Shown here: one piece after another, positions 10,544-20,825 of the stretch | Numbering within the stretch: the first letter of the stretch is position 1 | Layout of the letters: each line of letters opens with the position of its first letter | From: Colwellia sp. MB02u-6 | GTDB taxonomy: Bacteria; Pseudomonadota; Gammaproteobacteria; Enterobacterales; Alteromonadaceae | NCBI RefSeq assembly: GCF_014077095.1 | Contig: NZ_JACGVG010000016.1 | Span: forward strand, 1-45,640 | Length of the DNA: 45,640 bases | Direction: 5' to 3' | The notes under the pieces: generated by a model | What the model was told of the DNA's origin: nothing | What the model saw: only the letters and a program-made list of their open reading frames with translations | Database searches by the model: none | Position numbers and translations under genes: made by a program

Positions 10544-11291
10544 CTAAATAAACACCTTCGGGAACAGAAAATGTAAATAAACTCGCCTTAGGCGCTTTAT
10601 CTTGATGTGTCAGGGTAATGACACTTAATTGGCCCGTAGCATCAAGAATATTAAATGCGGCAAGTTCGAGGTGGTTAAGTTTTTGTACAAAGCTTAGTTC
10701 TAAGCTTTTAACACGAGCATTTTCATTATTAGCGCTGATCAAGTAACGGTTATCTGTTAACTGATTTACGCTATAATCTTGCCATAGCTGCTCGTCATTA
10801 CTGGTGATTAATAAAATAGGGGTATTGGCTATCGCACTTTCTAAGCTATAGACACTGACCTGTTCAACAAACGGGTCATAAAACCAGAGGTTTTTGCCGT
10901 CTGAAACAATTAATGACTCATCGGGCATGATGGTTTGCCAATTGACTAAATTGGGTTTGCTAACGGCAAGTAAACCACTACCTTGTTGTAATTTATTGCC
11001 CGCTTCATCAAAAATTTCTTGATTAAACTCAGCACTAAAAAATTCAATTTTAGCTAATTTTGCCATTAATTCACGCTTACTGTTATCGGCCTTTTTTACA
11101 GCGGTATGAGTCGCAATATTGCTAGTCATCATGTTTACTGCATTGTTCACTGCACTGCCTGCTGCACTGGTTTTTAGCTCTGGTATCACTTCACTTCTAG
11201 CACTTAAAGCAAGGCTAGTCGTTGATAATACGATACTAAAAAGTGCGGCGATGACCACAGCACTTTTTATCAATTTTGTCTTAGTTAGCAT
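10530..11291 (-). CDS. lolA: outer-membrane lipoprotein carrier protein LolA
   Basis: 253 residues. This periplasmic chaperone takes lipoproteins from the LolCDE transporter to LolB at the outer membrane. An N-terminal signal peptide is clear (about 1-31: lysines, then a hydrophobic core ending ALSA). The carrier fold starts near residue 73 ([13 protein letters not shown]) and shows the usual [16 protein letters not shown] and [14 protein letters not shown] strands. It is longer than the roughly 204 of E. coli, mainly through about 40 low-complexity residues between the signal peptide and the fold. It lies 1 bp after ftsK and overlaps rarA by 14 nt, so the three genes are probably co-transcribed. 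Confidence 0.95.
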   Translation of the reverse strand: MLTKTKLIKSAVVIAALFSIVLSTTSLALSARSEVIPELKTSAAGSAVNNAVNMMTSNIATHTAVKKADNSKRELMAKLAKIEFFSAEFNQEIFDEAGNKLQQGSGLLAVSKPNLVNWQTIMPDESLIVSDGKNLWFYDPFVEQVSVYSLESAIANTPILLITSNDEQLWQDYSVNQLTDNRYLISANNENARVKSLELSFVQKLNHLELAAFNILDATGQLSVITLTHQDKAPKASLFTFSVPEGVYLDDQR

Positions 11292-11292
11292 G

Positions 11293-13845
11293 TTAAGGCT
11301 CCTTAATTGGCGGTGGCGCTAGTACTTCTCGTGCGCCATTATTGCCCGGTTTGGTTACGACGCCATGTATTTCCATTTGTTCGACAATGCGGGCTGAACG
11401 GTTGTAACCAATTCTAAATTTACGTTGAATACTGGAAATAGACACTCGGCCATTTTCAGTAATAAAGGCGATGGCTTCGTCATACAAAGTATCGAGTTCT
11501 TCTTCGCTGTCGGCGTCTGCTTGTTCACCCGGTAAAAGAATTTCTTGGTCTGAACCGCCTGACAAAATGTCTTCGATATAATTAGGCTCAGCTCTTGATT
11601 TCCAATCATTGACTACCGCATGCACTTCGTGGTCATCAACAAAGGCACCGTGCACTCGAATAGGTACAGCTTCACCTGGCGGTAAATAAAACATATCACC
11701 CATACCCAATAACTGATCAGCACCTTGCTGGTCTAGAATAATACGAGATTCAATACGAGATTGCACTCTGAGCGCCATACGGGTTGGAATATTGGCTTTA
11801 ATTAAGCCAGTAATAACATCAGCTGATGGCCGTTGCGTGGCTAAAATTAGGTGAATACCCGCGGCACGGGCTTTTTGTGCTATTCGAGCAATCAGTTCTT
11901 CTACTTTTTTACCCACTATCATCATCATGTCAGCAAATTCGTCAACAATAATCACTATTGATGGTAATTTACCTAAGGTGGGAGGTGTTTGCGTAAAAGC
12001 ATCACTGGCTTGCCATAAGGGGTCAATGAGTGGTTCTCCCGCGGCGATGGCTTTAGCGACTTTGTCGTTATAGCCTTTAAGATTTCTCACCCCGAGTTTC
12101 GACATTAATTGATAACGGCGTTCCATTTCACCTACACACCAACGCAATGCGTTAGCGGCTTCTTTCATGTCAGTGACCACTTCAGAAAGTAGATGAGGAA
12201 TACCGTCATAAACTGATAATTCAACTTGTTTAGGGTCAATCATGATCATACGGACATCTTCCGGCGAAGATTTATACAATATGCTGACAATCATAGTATT
12301 TACCGCAACAGATTTACCTGAACCTGTAGTACCTGCCACTAATAAATGTGGCATTTTCGCTAGGTCGGCAATCACAGGTTCGCCAGATATATCACTACCA
12401 ATAGCCATGGCTAAATTTGATTTTGAATTAGCAAATTTATCGCAAGCAATCACATCAGCAAAGAATACGGTTTCACGATGTTTATTAGGTAATTCAATAC
12501 CAATAACTGATTTACCTTCAATAACCTCTACCACACGAACACTTTTAGCTGATAACGAACGGGCTAAATCTTTCGATAAGTTGGTAATTTTACTGGCCTT
12601 AACACCTGGTGCTAAGTTTAATTCAAAACGGGTAATGACCGGACCAGGGAAAACACCCACCACTTCGGCTTTAATGCCAAATTCAATAAGTTTTGCTTCC
12701 ACTAAGCGAGAAACTAGGTCTAGTTGTTCTTGATCAATCGGACTTTTAACCCTATCGGTACGATCTAATAAATCTAATGACGGCATATCATGATGATTTG
12801 GCTCTGCGGGCTTATCATTTTCTAATTGCTGGTAAATTTTGTCATGCAATGTGACTGGCTCTTCAACAATAATTTTTTCAACTGGCTCAAATGCCGCTGC
12901 GATTTCATCAGCACTGACGTGTTCTTGCACATTGATGGCCAGCGGCTCACCCATTAACTCGTCGATATCGACATAGGGTTCTTTTTCGCGGGTGTTATAG
13001 GCACTGTCGTCATCACTTTTGGCAAAAATACTCTCGTATTCTGTATCACTGATAGTCTCCAGCGCTTTTTTTACTTCTTCCGGCTCTTTCTCAAAAGCAA
13101 TATAATGCTCAGTAGCACTACTGTCACTATTATCACTGTCACTGTTGTTTTCCATATTTAAATTTTCTAATGCTTGTTCAGTGTCATCAGATATTTTAGC
13201 TTTGGACTCTTGTTCAGGCCTAGTGCCTAAATATTGCTTGATCAGCTCAGGTATCGTTAAGCTGTATTCAATGGCGATAATGGCGTACTCCCCGACTCTG
13301 TCAATAGACTTAAGCAGCGAAATTCCTGTTAGCAAGACGAATCCTGAACCGCAAAATGTTACAAATAACAAAGTGCTACCAATGAATGATAAATACGGCA
13401 AGAGTGAGTTACTTAATACATCCCCTAGAATACCGCCAGCCGAAAAGTAAAAAACATCGTCAAAATTCATACTGGCAATTGAGGTTATGCCAATATAAAA
13501 CAAGATAAAACCAATAAATTTCAAGCCAAGTGTAAGGTAATCTAGTCGGATTAATTGGTGATATTTTTGAAATAATAGCCAACCGATAATTGCGATAACA
13601 AAGGGTAAACTGTAGGCAACTAAACCAAATAAGTTTAATAATAAGTCAGATAAATAAGCCCCCACTGCACCACCTAAATTACGCACAGAACTTTGATAAC
13701 CTGTTTGTGACCAACCAGGATCTGCGGGATCAAAACTAAAGAGCGCTAACATGATAAACATGGCAAAGACGCAAAAGACTAAAAGTCCTGCTTCGAGAAG
13801 ACGTTGAACGCCGTTTAACTTTGGAGATGGAGAAGACAAATGCAC
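11293..13845 (-). CDS. ftsK: DNA translocase FtsK
   Basis: 850 residues. A division-septum protein that links septation with chromosome segregation. Four or five membrane segments occupy about 20-190, then an acidic, Ser/Asp/Glu-rich linker (about 205-350), the RecA-like motor with Walker A AGTTGSGKSVAVNTMI (about 496-511) and Walker B IVIIVDEFADMM, and a C-terminal winged-helix gamma domain (about 785-840; ISSIQRKFRIGYNRSARI) that reads KOPS sites and activates XerD. It is shorter than E. coli FtsK (1329) because the linker is short. The first possible start is GTG at 13845. A TTG two codons later (13839) has AAGAG at a better spacing of 7 nt, so the exact start is open. Confidence 0.97.
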   Translation of the reverse strand: MHLSSPSPKLNGVQRLLEAGLLVFCVFAMFIMLALFSFDPADPGWSQTGYQSSVRNLGGAVGAYLSDLLLNLFGLVAYSLPFVIAIIGWLLFQKYHQLIRLDYLTLGLKFIGFILFYIGITSIASMNFDDVFYFSAGGILGDVLSNSLLPYLSFIGSTLLFVTFCGSGFVLLTGISLLKSIDRVGEYAIIAIEYSLTIPELIKQYLGTRPEQESKAKISDDTEQALENLNMENNSDSDNSDSSATEHYIAFEKEPEEVKKALETISDTEYESIFAKSDDDSAYNTREKEPYVDIDELMGEPLAINVQEHVSADEIAAAFEPVEKIIVEEPVTLHDKIYQQLENDKPAEPNHHDMPSLDLLDRTDRVKSPIDQEQLDLVSRLVEAKLIEFGIKAEVVGVFPGPVITRFELNLAPGVKASKITNLSKDLARSLSAKSVRVVEVIEGKSVIGIELPNKHRETVFFADVIACDKFANSKSNLAMAIGSDISGEPVIADLAKMPHLLVAGTTGSGKSVAVNTMIVSILYKSSPEDVRMIMIDPKQVELSVYDGIPHLLSEVVTDMKEAANALRWCVGEMERRYQLMSKLGVRNLKGYNDKVAKAIAAGEPLIDPLWQASDAFTQTPPTLGKLPSIVIIVDEFADMMMIVGKKVEELIARIAQKARAAGIHLILATQRPSADVITGLIKANIPTRMALRVQSRIESRIILDQQGADQLLGMGDMFYLPPGEAVPIRVHGAFVDDHEVHAVVNDWKSRAEPNYIEDILSGGSDQEILLPGEQADADSEEELDTLYDEAIAFITENGRVSISSIQRKFRIGYNRSARIVEQMEIHGVVTKPGNNGAREVLAPPPIKEP

Positions 13846-13899
13846 ACTCTTGAAAAAATTATCATTATATTATTGTTAAAATACCAAAAATTAGCGATG

Positions 13900-13933
13900 A
13901 ATAAAACGTAATACCAAACATTAGCGTTTTATT
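13900..13933 (-). terminator. hairpin across the end of lrp, possible terminator or attenuator before ftsK
   Basis: AATAAAACG at 13900-13908 pairs with CGTTTTATT at 13925-13933. An inner TAAT/ATTA pairing extends the stem past a one-base bulge. Read on the minus strand the stem starts inside the last codons of lrp and ends in CGTTTTATT, a short U-rich tail. The stop codon of lrp (13921-13923) lies inside it. Confidence 0.5.
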
Positions 13934-14403
13934 GGCAAGAGATTTGACGATTTTACCTCTTCCATCACGACATAAGTTCTACTTTCACTCACAGCAGGCA
14001 GTCTTAATAAGGTATTACCGAGTAACTCACGATAAGCTGCGATATCTGCCACACGTGTTTTCAATAAAAAATCAAAATCCCCTGAGACTAAATGGCATTC
14101 TTGAATAACATCTAATTCATGAACAGCTTTGGAAAAGTCATTAAATACATCTGGGCTAGTTTTGGTTAAAGTAATTTCAACAATGACCAATAACGCGGCA
14201 TCTAATTTTTGCGGATTTAGCATCGCTTGATAACCAAGAATAAAACGGTCATTTTCCAAACGTTTTACTCGCTCTAAACAAGGCGTAGCGCTTAATCCAA
14301 CCCTTTTTGACAGTTCAATATTAGATAAACGACCATTTTTTTGTAGTTCAATTAAAATATTTTTGTCTATACGATCAATTTTTTTAGCTGTTGATGAACT
14401 CAT
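13921..14403 (-). CDS. lrp: leucine-responsive regulatory protein Lrp
   Basis: 160 residues from the ATG at 14403, very like E. coli Lrp (164) along its length. The N-terminal helix-turn-helix includes GRLSNIELSKRVGLSATPC (about 25-43). The C-terminal RAM/AsnC domain binds amino acids and builds the oligomer (LDVIQECHLVSGDFDFLLK). Lrp is a global regulator of amino-acid metabolism. An in-frame GTG at 14424 would add seven residues (MFYSELY) that known Lrp proteins lack, so I prefer the ATG. It is divergent from ald, which makes an alanine-degrading dehydrogenase, so Lrp control of ald across the shared 122-bp region is a reasonable inference. ftsK follows on the same strand. Confidence 0.96.
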   Translation of the reverse strand: MSSSTAKKIDRIDKNILIELQKNGRLSNIELSKRVGLSATPCLERVKRLENDRFILGYQAMLNPQKLDAALLVIVEITLTKTSPDVFNDFSKAVHELDVIQECHLVSGDFDFLLKTRVADIAAYRELLGNTLLRLPAVSESRTYVVMEEVKSSNLLPIKR

Positions 14404-14525
14404 ATATAATTCGCTATAAAACACATTGCTTGCAGGATTATACCCTAATTTATCGAGAAAAACGACAGGTTAATCCGCTATAAAGTCATTATACTAGCTT
14501 CATATTTTACCGCAGAGATAAAGCT

Positions 14526-15647
14526 ATGATTATTGGCGTACCTAAAGAAATAAAAAACCACGAATACCGTATTGGACTAACTCCAGCAGGTGTTAAAGAA
14601 TTAGTTGTAAATGGCCACGACGTTATCGTTGAAAACAATGGTGGTGCAGAAATCGGTTTTGATAATGAACAATACATTACCGCTGGTGCGAAAATTATTG
14701 ATACCGCAGCAGAAATTTTTGCTACTGCTGACATGATCATCAAAGTAAAAGAACCACAAACCAATGAGTGTAAAATGCTTCGCCCTGGCCAAGTACTATT
14801 TACCTACTTACATTTAGCCCCAGATCCAAAACAAACAGAACTGCTTGTCGCTTCTGGCGCTACTTGTATTGCCTACGAGACAGTGACTCAACATGGCGGT
14901 GGCTTACCTCTTTTAGCACCCATGTCTGAAGTGGCCGGTCGTATGTCTATTCAAGCCGGTGCGCACGCATTAGAAAAAGCACAAGGCGGTTTGGGCGCAT
15001 TATTAGGTGGTGTACCTGGTGTTGCACCTGCCAAAGTACTTATTATTGGTGGTGGCGTTGTTGGCACTCAAGCAGCCCGTATGGCCGTTGGTATGGGCGC
15101 TGATGTAACCATTTTAGATCGCTCTTTGCCTCGTCTTCGCCAGTTAGATACAGAGTTTGATGGCCGCTTAAAAACAGTTTACTCAACGGCTGATGCTATG
15201 GACCAGCTTATTGTTGAAGCTGACTTAGTTATTGGTGCAGTATTGATCCCTGGTGCTGCAGCACCTAAATTGGTTACGGCACAACACATTAAAATGATGA
15301 AGAAAGGCGCTGTTGTTGTTGACGTTGCCATTGACCAAGGTGGTTGTTTTGAAACATCGAAAGCAACTACTCACCAAGACCCAACTTATATGGTTGATGG
15401 TGTTGTTCATTACTGTGTCGCTAATATGCCTGGTGGTGTCGCAAGAACATCAACTCTGGCTTTAACCAATGCTACTATGCCATTTACAGTTACCTTAGCA
15501 AATAAGGGTGCTAAACAAGCAATGCTTGATGACGTACACTTAATGGCTGGTTTGAATGTTTTAGGTGGAAAAATCACTTATAAGCCTGTTGCAGATGTAT
15601 TAGGTTATCAGTATGTTAGACCAGAAGACGCTATAGTGACGTTATAG
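14526..15647 (+). CDS. ald: alanine dehydrogenase
   Basis: 373 residues, the usual length. It interconverts L-alanine and pyruvate plus ammonia with NAD. The N terminus MIIGVPKEIKNHEYRIGLTP is the family signature. Substrate-binding Lys75 (IKVKEP) and catalytic His96 (YLHLAPD) are in place. The Rossmann NAD motif is IIGGGVVGTQAARMA (about 171-185), and AIDQGG follows near 270. It is divergently placed from lrp, with a possible -10 box TATACT at 14490-14495, and a strong terminator follows. Absence of E. coli from the family suggests a catabolic role in alanine or peptide use, as in other marine gammaproteobacteria (inference). Confidence 0.97.
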   Translation: MIIGVPKEIKNHEYRIGLTPAGVKELVVNGHDVIVENNGGAEIGFDNEQYITAGAKIIDTAAEIFATADMIIKVKEPQTNECKMLRPGQVLFTYLHLAPDPKQTELLVASGATCIAYETVTQHGGGLPLLAPMSEVAGRMSIQAGAHALEKAQGGLGALLGGVPGVAPAKVLIIGGGVVGTQAARMAVGMGADVTILDRSLPRLRQLDTEFDGRLKTVYSTADAMDQLIVEADLVIGAVLIPGAAAPKLVTAQHIKMMKKGAVVVDVAIDQGGCFETSKATTHQDPTYMVDGVVHYCVANMPGGVARTSTLALTNATMPFTVTLANKGAKQAMLDDVHLMAGLNVLGGKITYKPVADVLGYQYVRPEDAIVTL

Positions 15648-15668
15648 GCCTTACTAGATAAAATACTT

Positions 15669-15696
15669 AAAGCCGCTAGTTAATAGCGGCTTTTTT
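15669..15696 (+). terminator. rho-independent terminator of ald
   Basis: Perfect 10-bp stem: AAAGCCGCTA at 15669-15678 pairs with TAGCGGCTTT at 15684-15693 across a 5-nt loop, followed by further U. It lies 21 bp after the ald stop. Confidence 0.92.
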
Positions 15697-15868
15697 ATTA
15701 GTCACTCTAATAGCGCCAAGAATATAAATCTATGGGCCATTTGTAAAAATAGCCTGGCAGTTTTACAAAATAAGTTATTAATTATAATTATTTCTTTGTT
15801 GCTCTCTTGAGATAATCACTTAGAATCCCAACCATTGTCATATCAACGTATTTTATTTTTTGGAGTAG

Positions 15869-16831
<963 letters not shown>

Positions 16832-16834
16832 TCA

Positions 16835-17545
16835 ATGACACGAGCTATTCCTTGGTTATCTTCGAATAGCTCAACTTTCCCTGATTTATCTAACGCCTTA
16901 GATGAACCAAACGGCCTACTTGCTTTCGGTGATGACTTATCACCACAACGAATTATTCAAGCCTATCAACTAGGAATTTTCCCTTGGTTTAGTGATGGCG
17001 ATCCAGTTATGTGGTGGAGTCCAAATCCACGGGGGATTATTAATATTGCTCAGCTTAATATTAATAAAACACTACAAAAAATACTTAAGCGCGAAATTTT
17101 TAGTGTAACACTCAATAAAGATTTTAAGCAGGTTATTGAGCTATGTGCTGATGCACCCTTTCGCTGTGAGGAGACTTGGATTGTTAATCCAATGCTATCA
17201 GCTTATAAAAAACTGCATGTTCAAGGTAAGGCCCACTCGATTGAAGTCTGGCAAAATGAGCAATTAGTGGGTGGATTGTATGGTGTGGCCGTTAACGGCT
17301 ATTTTTCAGGTGAATCAATGTTTTACCGACAAAGCAATGCCTCAAAAGTAGCCTTGGTATATTTAGCTGTGCTACTAAAATCAATAGGTATTGAGCTTAT
17401 TGACTGTCAAATGTTGAATCCTTTTTTAGCGTCAATGGGTTGTATTGAAGTATCCAGAGAACAATTTATTACCCAGCAAGTAGCGGCAAAAGCTATCGCT
17501 CCGCCGGTCAACTTTTGGCAACCTAGGACACTAACTTTAGTCTGA
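16835..17545 (+). CDS. aat: leucyl/phenylalanyl-tRNA--protein transferase
   Basis: 236 residues, as in E. coli (234). It transfers Leu or Phe from charged tRNA to the N terminus of proteins that begin with Lys or Arg, making them ClpS-ClpAP substrates. Characteristic segments are GLLAFGDDLSPQRIIQAYQ (about 28-46), GIFPWFSDGDPVMWWSPNPR and the GNAT-fold stretch with VGGLYGVAVNGYFSGESMF (about 145-163). It directly follows trxB (3 bp). With bpt, clpS and clpA within 6 kb, this completes a compact N-degron gene set. A 345-bp gap and a decayed gene come next. Confidence 0.97.
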   Translation: MTRAIPWLSSNSSTFPDLSNALDEPNGLLAFGDDLSPQRIIQAYQLGIFPWFSDGDPVMWWSPNPRGIINIAQLNINKTLQKILKREIFSVTLNKDFKQVIELCADAPFRCEETWIVNPMLSAYKKLHVQGKAHSIEVWQNEQLVGGLYGVAVNGYFSGESMFYRQSNASKVALVYLAVLLKSIGIELIDCQMLNPFLASMGCIEVSREQFITQQVAAKAIAPPVNFWQPRTLTLV

Positions 17546-17890
17546 GCCAAAATACCCACTTATAACATTGTCGTTAATTATTATTCTATAGTTTACCTAG
17601 ATAAAATCAAAAGTATTCCACAAGTTAAACTCATCAGTAAATCAAGGCAAGATGCTCAATTAGCGATAGCTAATTATTGTGATTGAGAGCACCAAAGCCG
17701 TGATGTATTTTGATCAGCACAAGCGAGCAATAATTTAATGAAATTGCTCTAAAGACTAGCTAAAGGCATGCTGTTTAAATAATCTGCTACTTAATATAAT
17801 TATAAGTCTTTATAGCGACTTAAATTTGATATTAAGTTTCTAATAAATAAAAGATTGATCTGGCATGACTCTTTAATTCAGGATAAATAA
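17546..17890. other. intergenic gap after aat with a small inverted repeat
   Basis: 345 bp with no convincing ORF. The only structure I see is a 7-bp inverted repeat, AATTAGC at 17658-17664 against GCTAATT at 17669-17675, with a 4-nt loop and no T-run. It may be leftover sequence around the decayed gene that follows. Confidence 0.5.
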
Positions 17891-19031
17891 TTGAGAAAAA
17901 TCTTTATTGGTTATATTTAATCTTAGTTGTGTTTCACTCAAACTTTGCATTAGCTTTAGACATTGCTGACATTGCGCAAAAGTTTAGCCAACAAAGTACT
18001 GTTAATCCAAAAGCAGTATTCTGCAAAATTGAAACTTTATTAGCAGATCCAGACATACCTATGACTTTAAAAGCGAAACTAATGGTCATGCAATCTGATA
18101 TCGCTTACGTTATTAACCAACCTAAAAGTATTCTTAAATATTCAAAGTTGGCTTTAGCAACAGGTTTGTTAATTGAGCCTTGGCACACTAGAGTGCTGAT
18201 TAGCCAATCGAGAGGATATTATCAGCGCGGAAAATTTAAAACATTTTTTGCCACTGCAAATATCGCCGTTATCAAAGCAGAACAACCAAATTTATCAAAT
18301 TATAAGGTAGCCGCCTTAGTAAAAAGAGCTTTTGCCTAGCGTCTGTGATAAAGCAATAATACTTCAGCGATTTAGCACCGTAAGTAAAAGCCTGGGTAAT
18401 ATAGGAATAGCTAAAAAATACCAAGGTAAAGCCAATGATATTTATAAAAAGTTAATAGCGCTCATTATTTATTGGTTGATTATTATAATTTGGGGCGAAT
18501 ATATCAAGAGACTCAAGCTTGAGACGAAGCAAGTAAGTTAACGCTGAAGTCTTATCGCTGGGCCTTAAAAGACAACAATAAGCTCAATCAAGCATTTTCA
18601 TTAGCTTGGCTATCAGAGTATCAAAATATCTTAGAAAATCACTCACAAGAAAAAAATATTTAAACAAAGCTATTATTGCTGCTGATGCAAGTACTTCAGA
18701 GCGGGTAAAAATACATGTTCGTAAAAATACGGCCAGTCTCTTATGTCACAACAAAGAATTTCAAGCGTGTCAAACCTTGCTTCTGGAAACCATTTTATTT
18801 GTAAAGTCTTATAAAATGCAACGTGATTAAGTGGAGTTAATGCGAATACTTGCAGAAGCATACTATCAACTGGGCGCGTTCGAGAATGCCTATTTAGTCT
18901 TAAAAGAGGCTAATTTACTCTAACTAAAATCTGTTGTTAAACTAGATAAACAATGTCCATGCCAGCTATTTATAATGGCTAATATTAAGCATTTTTCAAG
19001 ACAACTACCCTACTTATTATTCTCGTTGTAA
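17891..19031 (+). pseudogene. decayed TPR-like sensor or periplasmic protein with several frameshifts and stops
   Basis: A single protein-like sequence can be followed through changing frames. A signal-peptide-like start (TTG at 17891, LRKIFIGY) shifts into a hydrophobic stretch ending NFALALDIAD. An open stretch runs to 18339, then the frame moves to the one read from about 18332 (KYQGKANDIYKKL). It shifts near 18445 to HYLLVDYYNLGRIYQETQA, hits TGA at 18520, continues as DEASKLTLKSYRWALK and shifts near 18655 to NKAIIAADASTSERVK. It then hits TAA at 18828 and continues as RILAEAYYQLGAFENAYLVL, with another TAA before 18925. The helical pairs resemble tetratricopeptide repeats, as in the sensory part of many TPR-GGDEF proteins of this group. 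No GGDEF part remains. The family guess is tentative; the decay itself is clear. Confidence 0.72.
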
Positions 19032-19440
19032 TTTAAATCCACAACGACTATTGGGCAACCTGAAGATCACCTTATTTGACTAGCACTAGCTACTTGTGTC
19101 TTTTTTCTGTAACAGTATCCTATAATAAAAATATCCATTACTGACTGTTAAACGTTCTCCCGAGTAAACTTTTTTTCTGCCATAACATATACTTGCTCTT
19201 AATCAATAATATAGTTCTACATTGCTCTATTAGTTTACCTCGACATAAAAAACCTTACTCATGCCACCTTTTCGCACCAGGATCTCAATGATTATAAATG
19301 TAGTGAACAATTACCAAGATGACGATAAACGGCCAATTAGTGATTAATAACTCGCCTTGAATCGCACTAATTATTCTCGTTGAATCGTGGCTAATTATTT
19401 AGTCCATTAAGTATTATATTTCACCATCACTCGGCGACAA
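19032..19440. other. intergenic region before bpt with imperfect direct repeats
   Basis: Non-coding by inspection. TTGAATCGCACTAATTATT at 19357-19375 recurs as TTGAATCGTGGCTAATTATT at 19380-19399, a 23-bp-spaced imperfect direct repeat just upstream of the bpt promoter. Nothing else of note. Confidence 0.5.
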
Positions 19441-19443
19441 AAT

Positions 19444-19452
19444 TGCTATAAT
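19444..19452 (+). promoter_or_regulatory. extended -10 promoter of bpt
   Basis: TGCTATAAT at 19444-19452 is a consensus extended -10 box; the -35 region is weak. A start about 7 bp downstream would give a leader of roughly 60 nt before the ATG at 19519. It would leave no room for an earlier TTG start at 19465. Confidence 0.55.
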
Positions 19453-19518
19453 GATTAAGTCACATTGCTTTGCAATGATTATATTTCATCTAAAAATTCA
19501 GTTACGGGTAAAGTATTA

Positions 19519-20220
19519 ATGAGTTTAAATTATAAACTAGGTATTACAAAATCATTTCCTTGTAATTACCTGCCTGAACAGGAAGAGCGCTTATTAATCG
19601 CTGTTGATGACATCCTGCATGATCGTGAACATTATGGTTGGCTAATGCAGCAAGGCTTTAGGCGCAGTGGTAATGATATTTATCGTCCCCATTGTATTGC
19701 TTGTCAAGCATGCCAATCGCTACGTGTGCCAGTTCAAGACTTTAAGCCCTCAAGAAGCCAAAAACGCCTATTAAAAAGTAATCAGCTCTTTGAGGTTACG
19801 TTAAGTAAAAAAGTTAAAGAAAACTACTACCCACTGTATGAACAATACATTAATACTATTCATCACGATGGCAGTATGTTTCCAGCATCAAACGAACAAT
19901 TTCAAAGTTTTACCCATAACAATATTACTGAGCCATACTATATTGAAATTTGGCATGAGCAAGTATTAATCAGTGTTGCCGTAACCGATGACATTCCTAA
20001 TGGCTTATCAGCGGTTTATACCTTTTATCACCCGAGCTACAGAAAACAGGGGCTTGGTGTTTTTTCAATTTTAAAACAAATTGAAATTGCAGCTGAACTT
20101 AAACGAGAGTTTCTCTACCTTGGTTACCAAATAGAGCAATGCAGTAAAATGAATTACAAAAGCCGTTACCATCCCCACCAAATATTGGTCGAAAATCAAT
20201 GGCAAACTGTAAATAAATAA
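19519..20220 (+). CDS. bpt: aspartate/glutamate leucyl-tRNA--protein transferase (Bpt/Ate)
   Basis: 233 residues from the ATG at 19519. In Vibrio the homologue adds Leu to N-terminal Asp or Glu, creating a primary N-degron for ClpS. The family cysteines are seen: [14 protein letters not shown] (about 12-25), then [12 protein letters not shown] and [11 protein letters not shown] (about 50-76). The C-terminal transferase half contains [18 protein letters not shown] and [20 protein letters not shown]. An in-frame TTG at 19465 would add 18 residues not expected in the family and sits at the likely transcription start. infA follows 84 bp later on the same strand. E. coli lacks this gene; it stands here between aat and infA, which are neighbours in E. 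coli. Confidence 0.95.
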   Translation: MSLNYKLGITKSFPCNYLPEQEERLLIAVDDILHDREHYGWLMQQGFRRSGNDIYRPHCIACQACQSLRVPVQDFKPSRSQKRLLKSNQLFEVTLSKKVKENYYPLYEQYINTIHHDGSMFPASNEQFQSFTHNNITEPYYIEIWHEQVLISVAVTDDIPNGLSAVYTFYHPSYRKQGLGVFSILKQIEIAAELKREFLYLGYQIEQCSKMNYKSRYHPHQILVENQWQTVNK

Positions 20221-20523
<303 letters not shown>

Positions 20524-20620
20524 AAATTAATTATTTCAGTTTTAGATGCGCTTTAGTAATATCTTAGTAAAGCGACTATTTATAACTAAAATTTAATTAA
20601 CGCCAATTAAGTAATAACAA

Positions 20621-20646
20621 AAAACCGAGCTTGCTCGGTTTTTTTA
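20621..20646 (+). terminator. rho-independent terminator of infA
   Basis: AAAACCGAGC at 20621-20630 and GCTCGGTTTT at 20633-20642 form a GC-rich stem with a tight loop and a run of seven U. Confidence 0.9.
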
Positions 20647-20733
20647 TGCTTGATAATAACAGTCAGTTTTTTGTTCCAGACGAAAATTAATACCCGCTAC
20701 ATTAAGCAAGTGATCAATTATCAGTAAGCCGAC

Positions 20734-20779
20734 AGTACCGGCGTCCCTTTCGGTACTTACGTGTTCACATTAACGTGAA
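20734..20779. repeat. two adjacent hairpins downstream of clpA
   Basis: AGTACCG (20734-20740) pairs with CGGTACT (20751-20757) and TTCAC (20764-20768) pairs with GTGAA (20775-20779). They lie past the 3' end of clpA. Neither has a clear T-run on either strand, so a termination role is unproven. Confidence 0.5.
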
Positions 20780-20825
20780 AGAACCTTGATACGCTAAAAA
20801 GATGTAGGGGCTTAAGCATCAAAGC

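Noticed and set aside
12242-12733. 163-codon open frame on the plus strand inside ftsK
   Set aside because: It is antisense to the conserved FtsK motor and shows no family features.
18673-18861. 62-codon minus-strand frame over the decayed gene
   Set aside because: It is antisense to the protein-like remnant and has no ribosome site or recognisable sequence.
19465-19518. TTG start of bpt 18 codons upstream
   Set aside because: It lies at the likely transcription start, and the added residues are absent from the family; the ATG at 19519 fits.
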